Source: Cupriavidus alkaliphilus
GTDB lineage: Bacteria; Pseudomonadota; Gammaproteobacteria; Burkholderiales; Burkholderiaceae
Direction: 5' to 3'
Length of the DNA stretch: 64,000 nt
NCBI RefSeq assembly: GCF_900094595.1
Contig: NZ_FMAD01000001.1
Coordinates: forward strand, 1-64,000
Below the pieces are notes generated by a model. It was not told where the DNA came from. It made no database searches and saw only the letters and a list, made by a program, of their open reading frames with translations. A program made the position numbers and the translations under genes. Positions 8,779 to 17,776 of the stretch are shown in pieces (position 1 is the stretch's first letter; each line of letters opens with the position of its first letter).

Positions 8779-9836
8779 ACGCCACTGCACTGCAATCCCG
8801 ACCGATGACCCAACCTGCCGTAAAGGAAGACGCCACGCCCGCTGCGCCGATCCTCGAACTGCGCGGCGTGTCCAAGCGCTTTGTCAAATCGCTCGATGCC
8901 GCCGCGCGCATCGCCAACCTGTTCGGCGCGCATGCGCGCGAAGAGGTGGTGCATGCGGTGGACCGCGTCGACCTGAGCATCCGCGCCGGCGAGGTGGTGG
9001 GGCTGGTGGGCGAATCCGGCTGCGGCAAATCCACGCTCGGCCGCATGGCCGTGGGCCTGCACTCGCTGACCGAGGGCGTACGGCTGTGGCGCGGCACCAA
9101 TCTGGACCAGCTGCCGCCGGACAAGCGCCGCGAGAAGCAGCTGGCGATCCAGATGATCTTCCAGGATCCGTATGCCTCGCTGAACCCGCGGCTGCGTGTG
9201 CTCGACATCGTCGGCGAGGCGCCGGTGGTGCACGGCCTGGTCGGGCGCGGCGCGCAGAAGGGCTATGTCGAGGACATGCTGGTGCGCGTGGGCATGGACC
9301 CGACCGTGCTGCGCCGCTTTCCGCACCAGTTCTCGGGCGGCCAGCGCGCACGCATCGGCATTGCGCGCGCGCTGGCGGTGAAGCCCGAGTTCCTGGTCTG
9401 CGACGAATCGGTGGCGGCGCTGGACGTGTCGATCCAGGCCCAGGTGCTGAACCTGTTCATGCGCCTGCGCGAAGAGCTGAACCTGACCTACCTGTTCATC
9501 AGCCACGATCTGGGCGTGGTCAAGCACATCAGCGACCGGGTGGTGATCATGTACCTGGGACGGGTGGTCGAGTCCGCGCCGACCGAAGACGTGTTCGCCA
9601 CGCCCAACCACCCCTATACGCAGGCGCTGCTGGCGGAGGCGCCGAAGCTGGAGGTGGCGCGCAAGACCTACGTCGCAATCCGCGGCGAGATCCCGTCGCC
9701 GCTGCACCCGCCGAGCGGCTGCCATTTCCATCCGCGCTGCCCGCACGCGATGCCGCGTTGCCGCGAAGAGCAGCCGCTGCTCAAGGAGATCGCGCCGATG
9801 CGGTTCTCGGCATGCCATTTGAATGACATGAAGTAG
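8775..9836 (+). CDS. peptide ABC transporter ATP-binding protein (DppF type)
   Basis: Second ATPase, 353 residues. Walker A GESGCGKS at 79-86, Q-loop MIFQDPYASLNPR, signature FSGGQRARIGIA, Walker B FLVCDESVAALD and H-loop FISHDLGV are visible. The C-terminal extension ends with C-H-F-H-P-R-C-P-H and a final Cys. An insertion after beta strand 1 (residues about 40-58, SLDAAARIANLFGAH) is typical of DppF/GsiA-like proteins. ATG at 8775 overlaps the previous stop as ATGA and has the strong site aaccaggagg. A longer frame upstream reads through the previous gene and is not real. The walker B residue S in DES, in place of the common P, is usual for this subfamily. Confidence 0.92.
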   Translation: MNATALQSRPMTQPAVKEDATPAAPILELRGVSKRFVKSLDAAARIANLFGAHAREEVVHAVDRVDLSIRAGEVVGLVGESGCGKSTLGRMAVGLHSLTEGVRLWRGTNLDQLPPDKRREKQLAIQMIFQDPYASLNPRLRVLDIVGEAPVVHGLVGRGAQKGYVEDMLVRVGMDPTVLRRFPHQFSGGQRARIGIARALAVKPEFLVCDESVAALDVSIQAQVLNLFMRLREELNLTYLFISHDLGVVKHISDRVVIMYLGRVVESAPTEDVFATPNHPYTQALLAEAPKLEVARKTYVAIRGEIPSPLHPPSGCHFHPRCPHAMPRCREEQPLLKEIAPMRFSACHLNDMK

Positions 9837-9853
9837 AGGCTACGACGATCCCA

Positions 9854-9899
9854 CTGGTTTTCTCCCCTCTCCCGCTTGCGGGAGAGGGGAGAAAACCAG
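9854..9899. terminator. perfect 22-bp stem hairpin between convergent genes
   Basis: Two 22-base arms, exact inverted copies separated by only TT, form a hairpin whose core is ctcccgc / gcgggag. It lies between the ends of the convergent DppF-type gene and the periplasmic binding protein gene, so it can terminate from both sides: the arms carry TTTTC and GAAAA ends. The core resembles dispersed palindromes that recur in the intergenic regions of Ralstonia, Cupriavidus and Xanthomonas genomes, so it may also be a mobile-type repeat. Confidence 0.8.
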
Positions 9900-9916
9900 C
9901 GATCACGGGGCCAGCT

Positions 9917-11119
9917 TCACCGAATCACCTGCCCCTTCGAATTGATGATCGTCATCTCCACGAACTTCGAGCCGACATGGTTCTCCGGCGTGAAATTGAC
10001 GATAAACCCGCCCAGGTCGTAGTTGCGCATCGATTCCAAGGCGGTCACCAGCTTCTCGCGCGTCAGGTCCTTGCCCGCGCGGCGCAGGCCTTCGGTGAAG
10101 GTCTTGGCGGCGATGAAGCCCTCGATGCTGGCGTAGTCGAATTCGCTGGCCCTGCCGGCGGCCTGCAGCAGGCGCAGGTATTCGCGCACGATCGGCAGCG
10201 TGGCGTTGCCCGGGTGCGGCATCACCTGCGAGATGATCACGCCGCTGCCCTGCGCGCCGACCACGTTGGCCAGCGCCTGCGTGCCGACGAAGGAGACGTT
10301 GTAGAACTGGCCGTTGTAGCCGCGGCGCAGCGCTTCCTTCACGAACGCGCCGGCGGTGCGGTACGCGCTGATCATCACTACCGCATCGGGCTTGGCCTTC
10401 ATCGAGCCCTGCATGGCGTCGCCGATCTCGGTGGTGTTGCGCACCACGGGCTCGCGCGCGACGATCTGCACGCCGCTGTCGGGCGCGGCCTTGAGCGCGC
10501 GCTCGAGCCCATCCAGGCCGGCCTTGCCGTAGGCATCCTCGTTGTAGACCACGGCCACGCGCTTGAGCCCGGTGGTCTGGATCTGGCGCAGGATGGCCGC
10601 GGTTTCCTCGTTGTACCCGGCGCGCACATGGAACACGTAGCGGCTGCGCGGCTCGCGCAGCGACTGCGCGCCGGTGTACGGACCGAAGAACGGCACCCTG
10701 GCCTGGATCGCGAGCGGCAGCGCGGCCTGGCTGGTGGGCGTGCCGACATAGCCGAACAGGGCGAAGACGCGGTCTTCCTCGATTAGTTTCCGGGTGTTCT
10801 TGGCCGCCGGTTCGGGCTCGTAGTAGTCGTCGAGCGCCTCGAGCCGGATCTTGCGCCCGTGGATGCCGCCCTGCTGGTTGATGTGGTCGAAATACAGCCG
10901 CGCGCCCGAGTTCATCTGCTTGCCCAGCACGGCGGTCGGGCCCGTCAGCGCGGCGGACTGGCCCAGCAGGATGGTGTCGGCGGTGACGCCTTGCTCGGAT
11001 GTGGCGGCAGTGGCCGCGGTGTTCGCCGCCAAGGCGGCGCAGGACGCGCCGCCCGTGCCGATGGCGCACGCCACCAGCAGGCCGGCAAGCCGGCCATTGA
11101 CCCCGGATCGGAAAAACAT
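9917..11119 (-). CDS. branched-chain amino acid-type ABC substrate-binding protein
   Basis: A 400-residue periplasmic binding protein of the Peripla_BP_6 (LivJ-like) fold. Signal peptide to about residue 32 (hydrophobic LAGLLVACAIGTG, cleavage near AALA). The mature part has TILLGQSAALTGPTAVLGKQM, the GGIHGRKIRLEALDD stretch, and alternate beta-alpha units through VAVVYNEDAYGKAGLDG. ATG at 11119 (gggggg-rich ribosome site) is preferred over 11257, whose extra 46 residues look non-coding. No permease or ATPase genes flank it, so it is an orphan binding protein. Ligand is likely an amino acid, amide or aromatic acid, but this cannot be told from sequence. Confidence 0.88.
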   Translation of the reverse strand: MFFRSGVNGRLAGLLVACAIGTGGASCAALAANTAATAATSEQGVTADTILLGQSAALTGPTAVLGKQMNSGARLYFDHINQQGGIHGRKIRLEALDDYYEPEPAAKNTRKLIEEDRVFALFGYVGTPTSQAALPLAIQARVPFFGPYTGAQSLREPRSRYVFHVRAGYNEETAAILRQIQTTGLKRVAVVYNEDAYGKAGLDGLERALKAAPDSGVQIVAREPVVRNTTEIGDAMQGSMKAKPDAVVMISAYRTAGAFVKEALRRGYNGQFYNVSFVGTQALANVVGAQGSGVIISQVMPHPGNATLPIVREYLRLLQAAGRASEFDYASIEGFIAAKTFTEGLRRAGKDLTREKLVTALESMRNYDLGGFIVNFTPENHVGSKFVEMTIINSKGQVIR

Positions 11120-11409
11120 AAACCCCCCGCGAATGATGGTTCGGTTACCCGTTCGCCGCGTCGGCCGGTCTGCGCCGGCGAGTTCCAAAAATCGAGCGGC
11201 ATGGTGCGCGTCCCGGTCTGTGCCGCGAGCGCGCCGGCACATCATAATCGAATACAATCGGGACGAGATACTCCCCGCCGTCGCGCCGCACGTACGGGGA
11301 ATGCGCCGCCCGCCGGCGCGACGCAGGCGCCGCCACCCGCCGCCTGCGCCGGCATCTCCCGTTCCGTACGACCGAACGAAAACAACACATCCCCCGCCCC
11401 GGAGACCCC

Positions 11410-13518
11410 ATGGCTTCCCGCATCGTCCGCGCCGCCTGCCCGCATGACTGCCCCGATACTTGTGCCTTGCTCGTCACCGTCGAGGATGGACGCGCCGTCA
11501 AGGTAGCGGGCGATCCTGACCATCCCGGCACGCAGGGCGTGCTCTGCACCAAGGTGTCGCGCTACACCGAGCGCACCTACCACCCGGATCGCCTGCTGAC
11601 GCCGATGAAGCGCGTCGGCAAGAAGGGAGAGGGCAAGTTCGCGCCGATCTCGTGGGACGAGGCGCTGGATACGGTCGCCACGCGCCTGCAGGCGATCGCC
11701 GCGGGCGACCCGCAGGCGATCGTGCCGTACAGCTATGCCGGCACCATGGGGCTGGTGCAGGGCGAGAGCATGGCCGCGCGCTTCTTCAACAAGCTGGGCG
11801 CGTCGCGGCTGGACCGCACCATCTGCGCCAGCGCCGGGGCCACCGCGCTGCGCTACACCTACGGCGCCAGCGTGGGCATGGACATGGAGCATGTGGTCGA
11901 TGCCAGGCTGGTGATCATCTGGGGCGGCAACCCGATCGCCTCCAACCTGCACTTCTGGACCCGCGCGCAGGAGGCCAAGCGGCGCGGCGCCACGCTGGTG
12001 GCGATCGACCCGTACCGCTCGCTGAGCGCCGAGAAGTGCCACCGCCATATCGCGCCGATGCCCGGCACCGACGGCGCACTGGCGCTGGCGATGATGCACG
12101 TGCTGATCCGCGACGGCCTGCTCGACCACGACTACATCGAGCGCCACACCGTGGGCTTCGAGGCGCTGCGCGAGCGCGCGCAGGCCTATCCGCCGGCGCG
12201 CGCCGCCGAGATCTGCGGCATCCCGGTCGAGGACATCGAATGGCTGGCCGGGCTCTACGGACAGCTGGCGGTGCGCGAGCGCCAGCCGGTGGCGATCCGG
12301 CTGAACTACGGCATGCAGCGCGTGCACGGCGGCGGCCAGGCGGTGCGCGCGGTGGCGTGCCTGCCGTCGCTGGTGGGCGCGTGGCGCCATCCGGCGGGCG
12401 GGCTGCAGCTGTCGACCTCGGGCTTCTTCCCCGTCAACGAAGCCGCGCTGCAGCGCCCGGACCTGCTGCCGGGATGGCCGCAGCAGCTGCCGCGCCTGGT
12501 CAACATGAGCACCATCGGCGATGCCTTGCTGGCCGAGCCGGCGCCCGGCGCGCCGCGCATCGAGGCGGTGGTGGTCTACAACAGCAACCCGGTGGCGGTG
12601 GCGCCGGAATCCGGCAAGGTGGCCGCCGGCTTTGCGCGCGAGGACCTGTTCACGGTGGTGCTGGAGCATTTCCGCACCGACACCGCCGACTATGCCGACA
12701 TCATCCTGCCCGCGACCACGCAGCTCGAGCACACCGACGTGCACAAGGCCTACGGCCATACCTATTTTCTGGCCAACAACGCCGCCATCGCGCCGCTGGG
12801 CGAGGCCCTGCCCAACACCGAGATCTTCCGCCGGCTGGCGCAGCGCATGGGCTTTACCGACGCCTGCTTTGCCGACAGCGACGAGGCCATCGCCGCGCAG
12901 GCCATCCTGCCGGACGATGCGCGCGCGGCCGGCATCAGCTGGGATTCGCTGAAAGCGCAGGGCTGGCAGAAGCTTGCGCTGCCGGCGGCGCCGTTCGCCG
13001 AGGGCGGCTTTCCGACGCCATCGGGCAAGTGCCAGTTCTATTCGGAGCCGATGGCGCGCGATGGTTTCGACCCGCTGCCCGACTACGTGCCGCAGTACGA
13101 AGCGCCGCAGACCGCGCCGGAACTGGCCGCGCGCTATCCGCTGGCGATGATCTCGCCGCCGGCGCGCAATTTCCTCAACAGCTCGTTCGTCAACGTCGAC
13201 AGCCTGCGCGCCACCGAGGGCGAGCCGCACCTGGACATCCATCCGGCCGACGCCGCCGAGCGCGGCATCGTGCACGGCGCGCTGGTGCGCGCCTTCAATG
13301 ACCGCGGCAGCATGGTGGCGCGCGCGCGCGTCACCGATCGCGCCCGGCGCGGTTTGGTGGTGGGGCTGTCGATCTGGTGGAAGAAGCTCGCGCCCGACGG
13401 CAAGAACGCCAATGAGCTGACCAGCCAGCGCCTGACCGACCTGGGCCGCGCGCCGGTGTTCTACGACTGCCTGGTGCAGGTCGAGGCCTGCGCGCAAGGG
13501 GCAGTCGAGGCGGCATGA
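11410..13518 (+). CDS. molybdopterin-dependent oxidoreductase (DMSO reductase family)
   Basis: A 702-residue catalytic subunit of the Mo/W-bisPGD family. The N-terminal 4Fe-4S motif is CPHDCPDTC followed by a fourth Cys at residue 46 (C10, C14, C18, C46). The molybdopterin domain follows (PISWDEAL, about 80; IWGGNPIASN, about 175-185). The C-terminal dinucleotide-binding domain starts near 580 (YPLAMISPPARNFLNSSF) and includes HPADAAERGI. No Tat twin-arginine leader is present, so it should be cytoplasmic. No partner electron-transfer subunit is nearby. Resembles proteins annotated formate dehydrogenase-like or anaerobic-dehydrogenase-like; substrate unknown. The ATG follows ggagacccc. The stop overlaps the next start (ATGA). 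Confidence 0.9.
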   Translation: MASRIVRAACPHDCPDTCALLVTVEDGRAVKVAGDPDHPGTQGVLCTKVSRYTERTYHPDRLLTPMKRVGKKGEGKFAPISWDEALDTVATRLQAIAAGDPQAIVPYSYAGTMGLVQGESMAARFFNKLGASRLDRTICASAGATALRYTYGASVGMDMEHVVDARLVIIWGGNPIASNLHFWTRAQEAKRRGATLVAIDPYRSLSAEKCHRHIAPMPGTDGALALAMMHVLIRDGLLDHDYIERHTVGFEALRERAQAYPPARAAEICGIPVEDIEWLAGLYGQLAVRERQPVAIRLNYGMQRVHGGGQAVRAVACLPSLVGAWRHPAGGLQLSTSGFFPVNEAALQRPDLLPGWPQQLPRLVNMSTIGDALLAEPAPGAPRIEAVVVYNSNPVAVAPESGKVAAGFAREDLFTVVLEHFRTDTADYADIILPATTQLEHTDVHKAYGHTYFLANNAAIAPLGEALPNTEIFRRLAQRMGFTDACFADSDEAIAAQAILPDDARAAGISWDSLKAQGWQKLALPAAPFAEGGFPTPSGKCQFYSEPMARDGFDPLPDYVPQYEAPQTAPELAARYPLAMISPPARNFLNSSFVNVDSLRATEGEPHLDIHPADAAERGIVHGALVRAFNDRGSMVARARVTDRARRGLVVGLSIWWKKLAPDGKNANELTSQRLTDLGRAPVFYDCLVQVEACAQGAVEAA

Positions 13519-14648
13519 CGCGGCCGCGCGGCCGCCGCGGCTGGGCGGCACTCGTGGGGGCAGTGGCGCTGTCGGCCCTGGTGCTGCTGACGGCGGGATG
13601 CGAGGCGGTCGGCTACTACGCGCAGTCGATCGGCGGGCATCTCGGCGTGATGGCCCAGGCGCAGCCGCTGACCGACGCGATCGCCAGCGCGCGCGACGCC
13701 AACGATGCGCGCCTGGTCCAGCGCCTGGCGCTGGCCGGCCGCATGCGCGACTTTGCCTCGCGCGAGCTGAAGCTGCCCGACAACGGCAGCTACCGCCGCT
13801 ACGCCAACCTGCACCGGCCCTACGTGGTGTGGAGCGTGTTCGCCACGCCGGAGCTGTCGATGGAACTGCGCAAGTGGTGCTTCCCGATCGTCGGCTGCAT
13901 CAGCTACCGCGGCTACTACGCCCAGTCCGACGCCGAGCAGTATGCGCAAGACCTGCGCCGCGACGGGCTCGAGACCTACGTGGCCGGCGTCCCCGCTTAT
14001 TCGACACTGGGCTATTTCGATGACCCGCTGCTCAATACCTTCGTCTACCTGCCCGAGGGCGAGCTGGCGCGGCTGATCTTCCATGAACTGGCGCACCAGG
14101 TGGTGTACGTGCGCAACGACACCGCGTTCAACGAGTCCTTCGCCACCGCGGTGGAAGCCGCCGGCGTGGAACGCTGGCTGGACCAGGATGCGTCGGAGGA
14201 CGCGCGTACCAGCTATCGCCAGTACGACGCCCGGCGCCAGCAGTTCCGCGCGCTGCTGCTGGGCACGCGCGACCGGCTGGTGGCGCTGTACCAGACCCCG
14301 CTCGACGACGCCGCCAAGCGCGAGGGCAAGGCGAAGATATTTGCCGACCTGCGCGCCGGCTATGCGCGGCTGCGGGCGGAGTGGGGCGGGTACAGCGGCT
14401 ATGACCGCTGGTTCGACCAGCCGCTGACCAACGCCCACCTGGCCGCGGTGGCGACCTACCAGCAATGGGTGCCGGCCTTTACCGCGCTGCTGGCGCGCTG
14501 CGACGGCGACTGGCAGCGCTTCTATACCGAGGCGCGTCGCATCGGCGCGCTGCCCGCCCGCGAGCGCGAGGCGGCATTGCGCCGGCTGGCGCCGCCGGCG
14601 ACCCGCACCGACACCCTGACCGCGGGCGGCAAGGCCGTGGCCAACTAG
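13515..14648 (+). CDS. putative zinc aminopeptidase lipoprotein (PF10023 type)
   Basis: A 377-residue predicted lipoprotein with lipobox LLTAGC (Cys at 29) and the zinc metallopeptidase motif HELAHQ (H190, E191, H194), with a downstream NESFATAVE glutamate as likely third ligand. These features fit the predicted aminopeptidase family PF10023, which lacks a well-defined substrate. Early region EAVGYYAQSIGGHLGVM is a family signature. It begins inside the stop of the molybdopterin oxidoreductase (ATGA), so the two are translationally coupled, although a functional link is not obvious. Probably faces the periplasm, attached to a membrane. Confidence 0.85.
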   Translation: MTRPRGRRGWAALVGAVALSALVLLTAGCEAVGYYAQSIGGHLGVMAQAQPLTDAIASARDANDARLVQRLALAGRMRDFASRELKLPDNGSYRRYANLHRPYVVWSVFATPELSMELRKWCFPIVGCISYRGYYAQSDAEQYAQDLRRDGLETYVAGVPAYSTLGYFDDPLLNTFVYLPEGELARLIFHELAHQVVYVRNDTAFNESFATAVEAAGVERWLDQDASEDARTSYRQYDARRQQFRALLLGTRDRLVALYQTPLDDAAKREGKAKIFADLRAGYARLRAEWGGYSGYDRWFDQPLTNAHLAAVATYQQWVPAFTALLARCDGDWQRFYTEARRIGALPAREREAALRRLAPPATRTDTLTAGGKAVAN

Positions 14649-14717
14649 GCCGCCGGCGGGCTTCGGGCGGGTAACCACCGGGGCTGCGCCCTCCGCGCCC
14701 CGTGCGAGAATGCCGTC

Positions 14718-15380
14718 ATGTCGATTGCTCCCAGATCCGAACCGCTGGCACCGCCCTCGGGCGCGCTGCCGGAGCCCCAGCCGGCCCGCCCGCATATTGC
14801 CGAGCGCCAGGAGGCGCGCCGCCGGCAGATCCTCGATACCGCCGCGCAGCTGTTCTACAGCAAGGGCTACCCCGGCATGACCATGAACGACTTGTGCCGC
14901 GCGCTGGGCGTTACCAAGCCGGCGGTCTATTACTACTTCACTGACAAGTACGAGATCTTCGACATCCTGTGCCGCGAGTCGGCCCAGACCTGCCTGCCCG
15001 TGATCCGCGAGAGCGCGGACCCGGCGCAACCCGTCCAGGCCCGCCTGCACGCCTGCCTGCTCGAGATGGCGCGGCGCTGCATCGCTTGCCACGTACCGGC
15101 CACGTTGAGCTTCCGCGACCGGCAATACCTGCGCCCGGACACCGTGTCCTGGCTCGACAGCATGGCGCGGGACTTCTATCGCGACCTCTATGCGCTGCTG
15201 GACGAAGGCAAGCGCGAGGGCGTGTTTGCCTTTGGCGACGCACGCGTGACCGCGCATGCGATCGGCAGCGTGGTCGGGTTTCTCTACACCTGGCACGAAC
15301 CCGGGCGCACCGACCCCGAGACCCTGGCGCACGAGCTCGCGGCCAGCATGATGAAGCTCGTGCTGCCCAGCGACGGTTGA
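14718..15380 (+). CDS. TetR family transcriptional regulator
   Basis: A 220-residue one-component regulator. An unstructured Pro-rich start (1-28) precedes the TetR DNA-binding domain (about 30-80): RRRQILDTAAQLFYSKGYPGMTMNDLCRALGVTKPAVYYYFTDK, with the helix-turn-helix in LCRALGVTKPAVYYYF. The C-terminal ligand-binding domain resembles the TetR_C group found next to acyl-CoA metabolism genes. It sits directly upstream of fadD in the same orientation, which suggests it regulates fatty-acid activation in response to acyl-CoA; this is inferred from context only. Confidence 0.9.
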   Translation: MSIAPRSEPLAPPSGALPEPQPARPHIAERQEARRRQILDTAAQLFYSKGYPGMTMNDLCRALGVTKPAVYYYFTDKYEIFDILCRESAQTCLPVIRESADPAQPVQARLHACLLEMARRCIACHVPATLSFRDRQYLRPDTVSWLDSMARDFYRDLYALLDEGKREGVFAFGDARVTAHAIGSVVGFLYTWHEPGRTDPETLAHELAASMMKLVLPSDG

Positions 15381-15465
15381 GCGCGGCGCGGGCACCTAGG
15401 GGTTATCCCGCTGCCTATGTCCGATCGGTGGCGCATAATGCTCGCCAGGGGCGGCCAGGATTGGC

Positions 15466-15547
15466 GAACGACCCTGAGGACTTCGTCTAAGTTGTTGTTT
15501 TAACCGGGGCGCACGTTTAGCATCTCGGAAAAATCGAACGACCATTC
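15466..15547 (+). promoter_or_regulatory. candidate fadD promoter with repeated TetR-type operator element
   Basis: A promoter-like pair TTGTTT (15495-15500) - 17 bases - TAGCAT (15518-15523) would start transcription near 15530. Just downstream, GAACGACCATTC at 15536-15547 is a 12-bp near palindrome (GAACG-AC-CATTC, one mismatch). The octamer GAACGACC also occurs at 15466-15473, exactly 70 bases earlier. The spacing and position suit an operator for the adjacent TetR protein, but this is inference. Confidence 0.4.
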
Positions 15548-15568
15548 AGAAATTCAGGAGACGGTGCT

Positions 15569-17251
15569 ATGGAAAGAATTTGGCTGAAACACTACCCGGC
15601 CGGCGTCCCTGCCGAGATCGATGCCAGCCAGTTCCGCTCGCTCGCTGCGCTGCTCGAGGCGTCTTTCCACACCTATGCCGACCGCAAGGCCTTTATCTGC
15701 ATGGACAAGGCCATCACCTACGGCGAACTGGACCGGCTCTCGACCCACTTTGCCGCATGGCTGCAGTCGCGCGGGCTGCGCCCCGGCGCGCGCGTGGCCA
15801 TCATGATGCCCAACGTGCTGCAATACCCGGTGGTGCTGGCCGCGGTGCTGCGCGCGGGTTTCGTGGTGGTCAACGTCAACCCGCTCTATACCCCGCGCGA
15901 GCTCGAGCACCAGCTCAAGGACAGCGGCGCCGAAGCCATCGTGATCCTGGAGAACTTCGCCGCGACGTTGCAGCAGGTGCTGCCCCGGACCCCGGTCAAG
16001 CACGTGGTGGTGGCCAGCATGGGCGACATGCTGGGCGGGCTGAAGGGCGCGATCGTCAATTTCGTCGTGCGCAACGTCAAGAAGATGGTGCCCGCGTGGG
16101 AGCTGCCCAACTGCGTGCGCTTCAACAGCGTGCTGGCCGAAGGCCGCAAACTGACGCTGCAGCCGGCCACCACCGGGCCCGACGACATCGCCTTCCTGCA
16201 GTACACGGGTGGCACCACGGGGGTGTCCAAGGGCGCGGTGCTGCTGCACCGGAACGTGGTCGCCAACGTGCTGCAGTCGGAGGCGTGGATGCAGCCGGCG
16301 CTGAACAAGGGCGCCCATATCGACCAGCCCATCACCATCACGGCGCTGCCGCTGTACCACATCTTCGCGCTGACGGTCTGCTGCCTGCTGGGCATGCGCA
16401 GCGGCGGCACCAGCGTGCTGATCCCGAATCCGCGCGACATCCCGGGCTTCATCAAGGAACTGCAGAAGTACAAGTTCAACATGTTCCCGGCCGTCAACAC
16501 GCTGTATAACGCGCTGCTCAACAACCCGGAGATCGGCAAGGTCGACTTCTCCGGCCTGCGCGTGGCCAACGGCGGCGGCATGGCGGTGCAGGAGGCGGTG
16601 GCCAAGCAATGGCTGGCCAAGACCGGCTGCCCCATCATCGAAGGCTACGGCCTGTCCGAGACCTCGCCGTCGGCCACCTGCAACCCGACCGACACCGATG
16701 CGTTCTCGGGCACCATCGGCATGCCGCTGCCGTCGACCGAAGTCGTGATCCGAGACGACGACGGCAACGACGTGCCGCTGGGCCAGCCCGGCGAGATCTG
16801 CATCCGCGGCCCGCAGGTGATGGCCGGCTACTGGAACCGCCCGGACGAGACCGCCAAGGTCATGACCCCGGACGGCTTCTTCAAGACCGGCGATATCGGC
16901 ATGATGGACGAGCGCGGCTATACCCGGATCGTCGACCGCAAGAAGGACATGATCCTGGTGTCGGGCTTCAACGTCTATCCGAACGAAGTCGAAGGCGTGG
17001 TGGCGGAGTGCCCGGGCGTGCTGGAAGTTGCGGCCGTCGGCGTGCCGGACACGCACTCGGGCGAGGTGGTCAAGCTGTTCGTGGTGAAGAAGGACCCGGG
17101 GCTGACCGAGGCCGACGTGATCGAGTTCTGCAAGGAGCGCCTGACCGGCTACAAGCGGCCCAAGTACGTCGAGTTCCGCACCGAGCTGCCGAAGACCAAC
17201 GTCGGCAAGATCCTGCGCCGCGAACTGCGCGACAGCCGCGCGGCAGCCTGA
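15569..17251 (+). CDS. fadD: long-chain fatty acid-CoA ligase
   Basis: A 560-residue acyl-adenylate-forming enzyme that converts free fatty acids to acyl-CoA for beta-oxidation. The AMP-binding P-loop YTGGTTGVSKGA is at 212-223. GYGLSETSP, GEICIRGPQVMAGYW, FKTGDIGMMDERGYTRIVDRKKD and the C-terminal lysine motif KTNVGKILRR follow in order. Length and the MERIWLKHYPAGVPAEID start match betaproteobacterial FadD. Ribosome site caggag lies about 8 bases before the ATG. A TetR regulator precedes it and a terminator hairpin follows. Confidence 0.94.
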   Translation: MERIWLKHYPAGVPAEIDASQFRSLAALLEASFHTYADRKAFICMDKAITYGELDRLSTHFAAWLQSRGLRPGARVAIMMPNVLQYPVVLAAVLRAGFVVVNVNPLYTPRELEHQLKDSGAEAIVILENFAATLQQVLPRTPVKHVVVASMGDMLGGLKGAIVNFVVRNVKKMVPAWELPNCVRFNSVLAEGRKLTLQPATTGPDDIAFLQYTGGTTGVSKGAVLLHRNVVANVLQSEAWMQPALNKGAHIDQPITITALPLYHIFALTVCCLLGMRSGGTSVLIPNPRDIPGFIKELQKYKFNMFPAVNTLYNALLNNPEIGKVDFSGLRVANGGGMAVQEAVAKQWLAKTGCPIIEGYGLSETSPSATCNPTDTDAFSGTIGMPLPSTEVVIRDDDGNDVPLGQPGEICIRGPQVMAGYWNRPDETAKVMTPDGFFKTGDIGMMDERGYTRIVDRKKDMILVSGFNVYPNEVEGVVAECPGVLEVAAVGVPDTHSGEVVKLFVVKKDPGLTEADVIEFCKERLTGYKRPKYVEFRTELPKTNVGKILRRELRDSRAAA

Positions 17252-17274
17252 ACCCGTCCCTGCGACGGCAAACG

Positions 17275-17300
17275 ACAACGGCCTCCTCGGAGGCCGTTGT
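17275..17300. terminator. terminator between fadD and the convergent lipoprotein gene
   Basis: A 12-bp perfect inverted repeat (acaacggcctcc / ggaggccgttgt) with a 2-nt TC loop. It lies 24 bases after the fadD stop and 27 bases from the end of the convergent lipoprotein gene. There is little T-tract, so efficiency is uncertain; it could serve both strands. Confidence 0.7.
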
Positions 17301-17326
17301 GCATTCAGGCGGGGTCGTTCAGGGGC

Positions 17327-17776
17327 TCAGCACTCGTTCGATGGCGCCAGCCGCGCCTCCTGGCCGCCGTCGGGGTAGATCACGCGCACGCAGGCGCCCG
17401 GCTCCAGCCCCGGTGCCGCCGGTGCGTTGGCCGTCACCATCGCGCCATCCAGGGTGCGCACCTTGTACTGGAACAGGTCCACCTGCTGCACCGGCGCCGG
17501 CTTGTTGAACAGCCGGCTCAGGTCGAAGGCAAAGCCCACGCCTACGCCGCCGCCGCCGTGTCCGCCGCTGGCGGCACCCACGCCGACGCTGGTGCCGCCG
17601 CCGTAGTAAGGGGGCACCTGGGCCACGTCCAGGCGGGTCAGGAACACTCTTTCGGTGACGCGGCCCAGCTTGATGGTGGCGTTCACCGGGGTAACCTGCG
17701 GGGGCTGCGGTGTGCTGCTGCAGGCAGCCAGCACCGGCAGCAGGCCGCACAGGGTAAGCATGGCAAGCGGTTTCAT
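17327..17776 (-). CDS. small glycine-rich lipoprotein of unknown function
   Basis: A 149-residue predicted lipoprotein. The signal peptide ends in a lipobox VLAAC (Cys 19), followed by a Pro/Gln linker. The middle (about 56-85) is Gly-rich: YYGGGTSVGVG..GGHGGGGVGVGFAFD. The C-terminal 60 residues look like a small beta domain (VDLFQYKVRTLDGAMV ... ACVRVIYPDGGQEARLAPS...C). The glycine-rich, repeat-like centre resembles the glycine-zipper region of outer-membrane lipoproteins of the SlyB/Pcp kind, but I do not recognise a named family. Start ATG overlaps the MarR stop (ATGA), so it is co-expressed with that regulator. Confidence 0.75.
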   Translation of the reverse strand: MKPLAMLTLCGLLPVLAACSSTPQPPQVTPVNATIKLGRVTERVFLTRLDVAQVPPYYGGGTSVGVGAASGGHGGGGVGVGFAFDLSRLFNKPAPVQQVDLFQYKVRTLDGAMVTANAPAAPGLEPGACVRVIYPDGGQEARLAPSNEC

